DNA of 35,981 nucleotides from an uncultured Spirochaetales bacterium (lineage in GTDB: Bacteria > Spirochaetota > Spirochaetia > Sphaerochaetales > Sphaerochaetaceae), in contig CASEKE010000052.1 in the NCBI GenBank assembly GCA_949288415.1, positions 1 to 35,981 on the forward strand, read 5' to 3'. This document shows positions 7,641 to 14,284 of this stretch, piece by piece (position 1 is the first letter of the stretch; each line of letters starts with the position of its first letter). The notes beneath the pieces were generated by a model, which saw only the letters and a list, made by a program, of their open reading frames with translations, was not told where the DNA came from and made no database searches. The position numbers and the translations under genes were made by a program.

Positions 7641-9362
7641 TTGAGAAAGCTCTTCAGATATGCCTGGAAGGGAAGATGGCTATATTTCTTCTCCCTGTTC
7701 GGACTCGTCGTTGCAGTCACGTCCGATTCACTTCGTCCTATGGTCACATCCATGATCATAGACGATGTCATCGTGGCTCGCGATCTGTCGAATTTCATGT
7801 ATTACATAGCTCTTCTGATACTCATTTCGGTTCTGATGGCCATTGGATACTATACCCAGGAATACCTGTCCGACAGGATATCGTCTCTCAGTCATCGCGG
7901 CATCAGGCGAGATCTCTTTGCCCACATACAGAAGCTGGATCTTTCTTTTTTCAGCGAAAACAACCCTGCGGAGCTTATGAGTCGGACGAAACAGGATGTG
8001 GAGAACGTAGGTTTCTGCTTCGGATTCATTTCCGTCTTCGCTGTGGAGATAACCGTTCATACGATCCTTTTCATCTTCATGCTGGCAAGAATAAGTCTTT
8101 ACGGCCTTATCGTGCCGGCAGTCATGATGCCGATGATCTTCTTTCTGGCCTTCTATGCCGAAAGACACGGTGACGAGTACTACGACAGAATATCCGACGA
8201 GACGGCGACGATGAACGACAAGGCAGGCGAGGCCCTCTCCGGCATCAGAACCGTCAAGGCGTTCGGCCGCGAGGAGCTCGAAAAGCGCAAGTTCCGCGTC
8301 CACAACAGAAAATTCCATGACCTCAATCTCAAGGTCGATTTCCTTTGGGCAGACACTATGGCGCCCATGAATTCCATGGCAAGGGCCATGCTGGTGCTTT
8401 CCGTTCTCGTGTCCGGCCTTCTTGTGATCGACGGGAAGATAACGCTCGGCGAGGCGGCGGCTATCAGCGTCTACGTCGGGGAGCTTGCCTGGCCGATGAT
8501 GGACCTTGGATGGGTTCTGCAGGCGATAAGCACTGCAGTCGCGTCGGCAAGAAAGATCAACGACATCATGGCCAGGGAACCAAAGATAGCGAACGGCACG
8601 GAGAAGGCCCCGTTCGACAGCACTCTTGAATTTTCCGGAGTGTCGGTCAGCTTCGATGGAAAGAAGGTTCTGGATGACATCTCGTTCGTCCTGCCTGAGG
8701 GGCATACCATCGGCATCATGGGTGCCACTGGATCGGGAAAGAGCACCATATGCAATCTTGCCCTCCGCTTCATCGATCCGGACGAGGGCTGCGTAAAGCT
8801 GGGCGGAGTGGATATCCGCAGGATGGTACTCCAGAGTCTTAGAGAAAAGTTCTCGGTCGTCACGCAGGACGTGTTTTTGTTTTCCGACCAGATAGACGAG
8901 AACATACGGATCGGTCGCAGGGACGATAGGGAGACCGACCACGACAGGATCTGCGACGCACTTGCAAGAGCCGATGCGTCCGAGTTCGTCTATCGTCTTG
9001 AACAGAAGGAGCGTACGGTCATAGGGGAAAAGGGAGTAGGGCTTTCCGGAGGTCAGAAACAGAGACTCAGCATAGCCAGGGCGTTTTACAGAAATGCCCC
9101 GATACTCATTCTGGACGATGCGACGAGCGCACTTGACATGGAGACTGAAAAGGACATACAGCGTGCTCTGGAGAACAACAAAGGTATGAGCCGCATCATC
9201 GTTGCGCACAGGATAAGCGCGGTGCGGAATGCGGACGAGATAATTTTCCTCGATCGCGGCAGGATTGCCGAGCGAGGTACCCACGACGAGCTTCTTGCTC
9301 TCGGCGGGATGTACAGCGAGACGTACAAGGCACAGTACGGGGAGGTCGGAAATGGCCGTTGA
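7641..9362 (+). CDS. Heterodimeric ABC exporter half-transporter, degenerate ATP site
   Basis: A 573-residue half-transporter starting at TTG (AAAGGGG 10 nt upstream; no better start in frame). Residues 1-300 form a six-helix exporter membrane domain and about 330-573 the ATPase. The ATPase has Walker A GATGSGKST, Q-loop VVTQDVFLFSD, signature LSGGQKQR, Walker B LILDDATSALD and H-loop IVAHRIS. The residue after the Walker B Asp492 is Asp493 instead of the catalytic Glu, which is the hallmark of the degenerate-site partner in heterodimeric exporters such as TM287/288 and BmrCD. Its partner is the next gene, which overlaps it by 11 nt. Likely role is drug, lipid or peptide export from the cytosol; the cargo cannot be told. 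Confidence 0.93.
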   Translation: MRKLFRYAWKGRWLYFFSLFGLVVAVTSDSLRPMVTSMIIDDVIVARDLSNFMYYIALLILISVLMAIGYYTQEYLSDRISSLSHRGIRRDLFAHIQKLDLSFFSENNPAELMSRTKQDVENVGFCFGFISVFAVEITVHTILFIFMLARISLYGLIVPAVMMPMIFFLAFYAERHGDEYYDRISDETATMNDKAGEALSGIRTVKAFGREELEKRKFRVHNRKFHDLNLKVDFLWADTMAPMNSMARAMLVLSVLVSGLLVIDGKITLGEAAAISVYVGELAWPMMDLGWVLQAISTAVASARKINDIMAREPKIANGTEKAPFDSTLEFSGVSVSFDGKKVLDDISFVLPEGHTIGIMGATGSGKSTICNLALRFIDPDEGCVKLGGVDIRRMVLQSLREKFSVVTQDVFLFSDQIDENIRIGRRDDRETDHDRICDALARADASEFVYRLEQKERTVIGEKGVGLSGGQKQRLSIARAFYRNAPILILDDATSALDMETEKDIQRALENNKGMSRIIVAHRISAVRNADEIIFLDRGRIAERGTHDELLALGGMYSETYKAQYGEVGNGR

Positions 9363-11130
9363 GACTTTCAGAAAAGACGAAAAGAATGTCGCCACCTCCA
9401 AAAGGAAGATATTCCGGCGCGTACTCTCATATCTTCGCCCTTATGCGAAGAACATATCCTTTGCAATCTTCCTCATGGTGATTTCCACTTTGGTCATCAT
9501 TGCTCTTCCTCTTGTGACGGAGCGCGCGATAGACGTGGATGTCGCAAACGGCGACAGAAGAGGGCTAATAGTCACAGTCTCCACGGGAATCGCGCTGTGC
9601 GTCATACTCTGGATCGTGGTTTCGCTACGGATGAAGCTCATGAGCCGTATGGCCAACCGCATAGTCTACGACATCAGGGAGGACTGCTACGCTCATCTGG
9701 AGACGCTTTCGCTTTTCTACTTCGACTCGCGTCCGACCGGAAAGATACTTTCGAGGCTTATAAACGACATATCGAACATGAAGGACATGATGAGCCAGCT
9801 TGTCACTTCGATCGTTCCCAACATCCTGATGATCGTAGGCATCCTTGCTGCGATGATCGCATCCAACTGGCGTCTTGCGATGAGTGCGGTCATAGTCGTG
9901 CCCCTTTTCGTGACCGCGACGTATTTTGTCACGATAAAGGGATTCGGAAACTGGGAGAACTACAGGAAGAAACAGAGCAACCTCAATGCCTTCAGCCACG
10001 AGAACTACTCTGGAATGAAGATCGTGGAGGCCTTTGCCGCAGAGAAGGAAACGGAGCAGACCTTCGAGGGGATAATAGCCGACTGCGAGAGGAGCTGGAA
10101 CATAGCGGTCAGAAGGAGCGACATGATGAACATCGTGTGGTGCCTTTCCAACGGAATCGGGCTCGCACTTCTTTATCTCTTCGCGTATTATCTGGCAGGA
10201 ATCGACGGATCCAGCATAGGAGCGCTCATCGCATTCTCGTCATACATCGGTCTTTTCTGGATGCCTATAAGACAGCTTGCGATGACGTACAACCAGCTCA
10301 CGAACAACATCACGGCTGCAGGAAGGGTTTTCGAGTTGCTCGACACCGAAAGCAATCTGGTCGAAAGCGATGATGCCGAGGATGCGAACCTTCCATTCGG
10401 GCATGTGGTGTTCGACCACGTCACATTTGCCTATCCCGACGAACCTGAGAAGGTGATACTGAAGGATCTTTCGTTCGATATCCCGCAGGGACGGACGATA
10501 GCGCTGGTAGGTGCTACGGGAGCAGGCAAGACCACGATAATCAACCTCGTGGCACGATTTTATGATCCTGTTTCAGGAAGGGTTCTGATCGACGGCAAGG
10601 ACATTTCAAGGCTTACTTTCGCCAGTCTCCGCCGCAGCGTCGCCGTCATGACCCAGGATCCGTTCATCTTCACGGGGACGATAAGGGAGAATCTGCTTTA
10701 CGGCAACGACGACATCACGGAGGACGAGATGAGGAACGCCTCCCGTCTGCTCGGGGCGGAGGAGTTCATCCTTGCGGAGAAGGACGGATACGACACCAGG
10801 ATAACATCCACTTCTCTTTCGCAGGGGCAGAGGCAGCTGATAGCCCTTGTGCGCACTCTTCTTAAGGATCCGAGGATCCTGATCCTCGACGAGGCTACGA
10901 GCGCGATCGATACAAAGACCGAGATACTGGTGCAGAAAGGCATGAGCTACATAATGAAGGGGCGTACAAGCTTCGTGGTTGCACACAGGCTCTCGACGAT
11001 CCGCAATGCCGACGAGATATTCGTCATAGAGCGCCAAGGAATTGCCGAGCGGGGAAGCCACGACGAGCTGCTGAAGAAAAAGGACGGCATATACAAAGCT
11101 CTCTACGAGGCCCAGTTCGAGGATGTCTGA
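9352..11130 (+). CDS. Heterodimeric ABC exporter half-transporter, catalytic partner
   Basis: A 592-residue half-transporter. The ATG at 9352 follows GGGGAGGT by 5 nt and overlaps the previous gene by 11 nt; an open frame back to 9265 lies inside that gene and is rejected. The N-terminal membrane domain covers about 35-330 and the ATPase about 350-592, with Walker A GATGAGKTT, Q-loop VMTQDPFIF and H-loop VVAHRLS. Walker B is LILDEATSAID, with catalytic Glu514 kept. Its signature is LSQGQRQL rather than LSGGQ. This altered signature faces the degenerate Walker site of the first subunit, while its own intact site is completed by the partner's LSGGQ. Together they predict one active and one regulatory ATP site. 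Confidence 0.94.
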   Translation: MAVETFRKDEKNVATSKRKIFRRVLSYLRPYAKNISFAIFLMVISTLVIIALPLVTERAIDVDVANGDRRGLIVTVSTGIALCVILWIVVSLRMKLMSRMANRIVYDIREDCYAHLETLSLFYFDSRPTGKILSRLINDISNMKDMMSQLVTSIVPNILMIVGILAAMIASNWRLAMSAVIVVPLFVTATYFVTIKGFGNWENYRKKQSNLNAFSHENYSGMKIVEAFAAEKETEQTFEGIIADCERSWNIAVRRSDMMNIVWCLSNGIGLALLYLFAYYLAGIDGSSIGALIAFSSYIGLFWMPIRQLAMTYNQLTNNITAAGRVFELLDTESNLVESDDAEDANLPFGHVVFDHVTFAYPDEPEKVILKDLSFDIPQGRTIALVGATGAGKTTIINLVARFYDPVSGRVLIDGKDISRLTFASLRRSVAVMTQDPFIFTGTIRENLLYGNDDITEDEMRNASRLLGAEEFILAEKDGYDTRITSTSLSQGQRQLIALVRTLLKDPRILILDEATSAIDTKTEILVQKGMSYIMKGRTSFVVAHRLSTIRNADEIFVIERQGIAERGSHDELLKKKDGIYKALYEAQFEDV

Positions 11131-11165
11131 TTCCCCGATGTTCCGTGATGTTGTCACATTCATTG

Positions 11166-11195
11166 TTGTACAAACACTTTCCGATGGAGTATAAT
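11166..11195 (+). promoter_or_regulatory. Promoter of the rubredoxin-like gene
   Basis: TTGTAC (11166-11171) and TATAAT (11190-11195) with an 18-nt spacer. The start site would be near 11202, giving a leader of about 45 nt before the ATG at 11247. Confidence 0.6.
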
Positions 11196-11246
11196 GGTCA
11201 ATGGTCGCGTATGCGGCCTATAAATCGGACCAAAGGAGACTCGGTT

Positions 11247-11363
11247 ATGAAGTGGGTTTGCAATCTTTGCGGTTGGGAGTATGAAGGCGAGGAGCTTCCG
11301 AAGGACATCGTATGTCCTCTCTGCGGAGCGACTTATGAGGAGTTCTCTCCTGTAGAGGAGTGA
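11247..11363 (+). CDS. Stand-alone rubredoxin-like protein, 38 residues
   Basis: A tiny protein, MKWVCNLCGWEYEGEELPKD followed by IVCPLCGATYEEF. Cysteines 5, 8, 23 and 26 form two CxxCG knuckles 14 residues apart, the compact spacing of the C-terminal rubredoxin-like domain of rubrerythrin rather than of full rubredoxin (about 52 residues). It should bind one Fe(SCys)4 and carry single electrons in the cytosol, for example to peroxide-reducing enzymes in an anaerobe. The start has AAAGGAG 8 nt upstream. It has its own promoter (11166-11195) and a perfect terminator (11384-11408), so it is a single-gene unit. Zinc binding instead of iron cannot be excluded. Confidence 0.9.
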   Translation: MKWVCNLCGWEYEGEELPKDIVCPLCGATYEEFSPVEE

Positions 11364-11383
11364 TGACGCTCCTTTATATCACG

Positions 11384-11408
11384 GCCACCCTCTGGGTGGC
11401 TTTTTTTT
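11384..11408 (+). terminator. Rho-independent terminator of the rubredoxin-like gene
   Basis: A perfect 7-bp stem, GCCACCC and GGGTGGC, with a TCT loop, followed by eight T residues. Confidence 0.92.
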
Positions 11409-11440
11409 CACTCGATCGTATTTCGAAAACCTTCAATTTT

Positions 11441-12334
11441 TCAGAGCTTGCTAGGAAGATTCCGCAGTTTTTCCATGAATTTTTCTGATGCCTTCGAGAA
11501 TGTCTGATGTTTTTTCCATACGATGCTCAAGCCTGCGGTCCTTTCCGGAGAAAGCGGGCGAAAGCATATTCTGCTGTCGCCAGATGTGTTTATGATTTTG
11601 TCGAGACCTATTGCATATCCCATTCCTTCCTCGACCAGCAACGATGCATTGAACAGGAGGTTGTAGGTTGCAACAACGTCAAGCACGGAGAGCTCCTTTC
11701 CGATCCATTCTGTCAATGTAGCTTTGCTTTCGATCTGGTCCGGGACGATCAGTGGTTTGTCCCAAAGATCCTCCGGCTTGACGAGATTTTTCTGCGCGAG
11801 TGGAGATTCTTTTCTCATCAGGACACCCCACACATCCTTGAAAGGCAGCTCCACGGAATTGTATTTCCCATGGTCGACGTTTCCGAATACGATACCGAAG
11901 TCGATAAGTCCCTTGTCCAGCTGTTCGCTGACGAATACCGTATTGCCGCTTGAGAAGTGATAGTGTATGCCAGGATATGTCCTGTAGAGTTCCATAGCTG
12001 CCCTTGCGACGAATCGCACGGCATCGGTCTCTCCGGCTCCGATGAACACATCGCCGACTATAGTCTCGTCGGACATGGATATTTCCCGTTCCGTCTTCTT
12101 CACCAGGCTCATTATCTCTTCGGCACGCCTGCGCAGGATCATTCCCTCCTCCGTGAGCGTGACTTTCCGTGACCCCTTGGTTCCACGTATCAGGAGCTGT
12201 TTGCCAAGCTCCGCCTCCAAGCCCTTCAGCTGTGTGGAAAGTGTAGGCTGGGAAAGGTTGAGCGACTCGGCAGCCCTTATGATGCTCTGTTCTCTTGCGA
12301 CTGCGAGAAAATATGAAAGGACACGCAGTTCCAT
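11441..12334 (-). CDS. LysR-family transcriptional regulator
   Basis: A 297-residue regulator. Residues 1-60 form the LysR winged helix-turn-helix (MELRVLSYFLAVAREQ, then AAESLNLSQPTLSTQLKGLE). Residues 90-297 form the type 2 periplasmic-binding-like effector domain (VFIGAGETDAVRFVARAAME, LIDFGIVFG, GMGYAIGLD). The ATG at 12334 is preferred, with AAGGAG 7 nt upstream; the frame extends to 12367 without support. It is divergent from the DUF3737 gene and probably controls it and itself. Similar LysR genes next to oxidoreductases and cyclophilin-like proteins are common in gut anaerobes, but the effector is unknown. It is transcribed towards the rubredoxin-like gene's terminator. Confidence 0.92.
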   Translation of the reverse strand: MELRVLSYFLAVAREQSIIRAAESLNLSQPTLSTQLKGLEAELGKQLLIRGTKGSRKVTLTEEGMILRRRAEEIMSLVKKTEREISMSDETIVGDVFIGAGETDAVRFVARAAMELYRTYPGIHYHFSSGNTVFVSEQLDKGLIDFGIVFGNVDHGKYNSVELPFKDVWGVLMRKESPLAQKNLVKPEDLWDKPLIVPDQIESKATLTEWIGKELSVLDVVATYNLLFNASLLVEEGMGYAIGLDKIINTSGDSRICFRPLSPERTAGLSIVWKKHQTFSKASEKFMEKLRNLPSKL

Positions 12335-12552
12335 CGGTTGTCTCCTTTTTTTACATTTCCCTTGCATAATACGCTTATCTATAGTTTTTTTCTAGTGAAA
12401 TCAATAAAATATAAGTATTTGCTATTTTATTTTCTGTCGTTTACAATTCAAGCGGACATCGGAACAGGCATGGACACAGAGGAGGCTCATGCGCAGCGTA
12501 TTATCGTTCGCATGCTTATTTTGGACATGTTTTTCTTGAAGGAGGAAGTCAT
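12335..12552. promoter_or_regulatory. Divergent control region between LysR and DUF3737 genes
   Basis: 218 bp, AT-rich near the LysR end. I see no clean -35/-10 pair. Loose dyads such as CTATAG with CTAG near 12380-12397 could be a LysR box, but none is convincing. AAGGAGG precedes the DUF3737 ATG by 7 nt. Confidence 0.35.
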
Positions 12553-13446
12553 ATGAGAACGATAGAAAACCAGGTGTTCGATACAGAACGCGCCTTTTTT
12601 GGAGAAAACGATCTTTTGGTAAAAAATTGTTCCTTCGACGGGCCTGCGGACGGTGAAAGCGCATTCAAGGAGTGTGAAAGAATCGAAGTGGACCGCTGCC
12701 TATTCAATCTGCGATATCCGTTCTGGCATGACGAAGGGATCGTCATCGGAAATTCCGAGATGACAGAGTCCTGCCGTGCACCGCTCTGGTATTCAAGGCA
12801 TGTGGAGGTGACAGACAGCAGGCTTCATGGAATAAAGGCATTCCGCGAATGCGACGATGTAATTGTGAGAGATTCCGATATTGTTTCCTCGGAGTTTGGC
12901 TGGTCCGTCCGCGGGATGGACATGGATGATACGTCCGTCGAAGGAGAGTATTTCATGATGCGCTCTATTGATCTTTCATTCCGTAGGGTGAAGCTGAAGG
13001 GAAAGTATTCGTTCCAGTATGTCGAGAACGGAGTATTCGAGGATTGCGAGTTCGATACAAAGGATGCATTCTGGCATGCAAGGAACATCATCGTGCGAAA
13101 CAGTATTCTTAGGGGCGAATATCTCGGATGGTACTCAGACGGCCTGACGCTTGTCGGATGTACAGTGATCGGTACACAGCCGCTATGCTACTGCCGAAAT
13201 CTGCGTATGAGGGACTGCGTGATGGTAGATGCGGATCTTGCCTTCGAGAAGTCCGACGTCGATGCGGTCATCATCTCCGGGATTGCGAGCATCAGGAACC
13301 TGGGATCCGGACGTATCGTTGCCGAAAGCATCGACGAACTGGTCGATTGCGATGCCGGCAATCAGACCAAGATCGTTATTGGGGCGGAAAAGGATTGCAA
13401 CGCAATGGCGGTAGGTAGCTCAAGTGGATGCAACAATGCGGTATGA
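12553..13446 (+). CDS. DUF3737 family protein, predicted right-handed beta-helix
   Basis: A 297-residue protein matching what I know of the DUF3737 family, whose function is unknown. It consists of short, roughly 20-residue imperfect repeats alternating hydrophobic and polar strands (CSFDGPADGESAFKECERIE, CLFNLRYPFWHDEGIVIGNS, and later CEFDTKDAFWHARNIIVRNS). This is the pattern of a right-handed parallel beta-helix. WxxR/H-type repeats recur (APLWYSRHVEV, AFWHARN, GWYSDG). It has no signal peptide, so it is cytosolic. The start has AAGGAGG 7 nt upstream. It overlaps or abuts the cyclophilin-like gene and is divergent from a LysR regulator. Confidence 0.85.
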   Translation: MRTIENQVFDTERAFFGENDLLVKNCSFDGPADGESAFKECERIEVDRCLFNLRYPFWHDEGIVIGNSEMTESCRAPLWYSRHVEVTDSRLHGIKAFRECDDVIVRDSDIVSSEFGWSVRGMDMDDTSVEGEYFMMRSIDLSFRRVKLKGKYSFQYVENGVFEDCEFDTKDAFWHARNIIVRNSILRGEYLGWYSDGLTLVGCTVIGTQPLCYCRNLRMRDCVMVDADLAFEKSDVDAVIISGIASIRNLGSGRIVAESIDELVDCDAGNQTKIVIGAEKDCNAMAVGSSSGCNNAV

Positions 13447-13447
13447 T

Positions 13448-13984
13448 ATGGAAAGATACGGATCGATCGTACTGTCTCTGCTTCTGCTTGCCGTGTGCTT
13501 TTCATGCAGGAACATGTGCGTATTCGACGAAACGATGCATTCTTCCGATGATATGGATGCCGTTGCAGACATCGGCGATGACAGTAGCGGGAAATCCGGC
13601 GTTCTTTATACCGAAAAACAGGAGAAAGGGATGAAAATGAGAATTTCAATCGGGGAAAAGGAATTTGAAGCGACATTGAATGACAATTCCTCCGTAGATG
13701 CTTTGCTCGGATTGCTATCTAGCGGTCCAATCTCGCTTGAGATGAGCGATTACGCAGGAATGGAGAAGTGCGCCGATATCGGGACACTGCTTCCCGAGAA
13801 CAATGTGTGGATGAATACGGAACCAGGCGATCTGGTTCTCTACCAAGGCAGGACTTTCGTGATCTATTATGGTGAGAATTCATGGAGCCTGACGCCTTTA
13901 GGAAAAATCGATGACGTCGATCCGGCTGAGCTGCGCGAAGCGCTTGGACGTGGCGATGTACTGGTGACCTTACATGCGATTTGA
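13448..13984 (+). CDS. Cyclophilin-like-fold lipoprotein
   Basis: About 178 residues starting MERYGSIVLS. A hydrophobic signal ends in a lipobox-like LAVCFSC, so it is probably a lipoprotein. After a low-complexity acidic linker, a C-terminal domain of about 115 residues begins at MRISIGEKEFEATL and contains GPISLEMSDYAGMEKC, NVWMNTEPGDLVLYQGRTF and YGENSWSLTPLG. These are the marks of the Cyclophil_like family (small beta-barrel, TM1367 type), whose biochemical role is not established. The start is uncertain: GTG 13424, ATG 13436 and ATG 13448 are all in frame. I favour 13448 because it lies 1 nt after the DUF3737 stop and gives the cleanest signal peptide; no ribosome site decides it. Confidence 0.8.
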   Translation: MERYGSIVLSLLLLAVCFSCRNMCVFDETMHSSDDMDAVADIGDDSSGKSGVLYTEKQEKGMKMRISIGEKEFEATLNDNSSVDALLGLLSSGPISLEMSDYAGMEKCADIGTLLPENNVWMNTEPGDLVLYQGRTFVIYYGENSWSLTPLGKIDDVDPAELREALGRGDVLVTLHAI

Positions 13985-14227
13985 TCGATTTCCTCCGAAG
14001 TTTGCGCGACTCGATGACATAGTTGCGCTTATGTTGCAGAGGTCTGTACTTCCATCGTTTTCAAGATGGACCCGGAAAATGGATCGCGTAAATACAGGTG
14101 TCTGTATCCATGTCGACCGGGCCTACGTCAAAGGAAGCATGTACCGATAAAGACAGGGGAAAAGTCCGGAAACCGATATGATTTTCCTATGGAACAAGGA
14201 ATTATGCATATCACGATGCACCTGTAC
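13985..14227. other. Gap between cyclophilin-like gene and adhE terminator, no supported gene
   Basis: About 240 bp. Short frames exist, including a plus-strand stretch near 14098-14146 that reads HVDRAYVKGSMYR before a stop. This looks protein-like and could be the end of a decayed gene, but no start, ribosome site or homology supports it. I see no RNA gene. Confidence 0.35.
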
Positions 14228-14261
14228 AAAAAAGGTCTCCGCATTTCTGCGAAGACCTTTT
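14228..14261 (-). terminator. Rho-independent terminator of adhE
   Basis: A 12-bp interrupted stem (AAAAGGTCT with AGACCTTTT, then CGC with GCG, one mismatch) and a 6-nt loop. On the minus strand it is followed by six T residues. The A/T flanks could also give some termination on the plus strand for the cyclophilin-like gene. Confidence 0.85.
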
Positions 14262-14284
14262 CCTCTTCATAGGGATTATAGGGG

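Noticed and set aside
7728..9401. 557-codon open frame on the minus strand opposite the ABC exporter
   Set aside because: An antisense shadow of a clear ABC transporter gene, with no recognisable motif.
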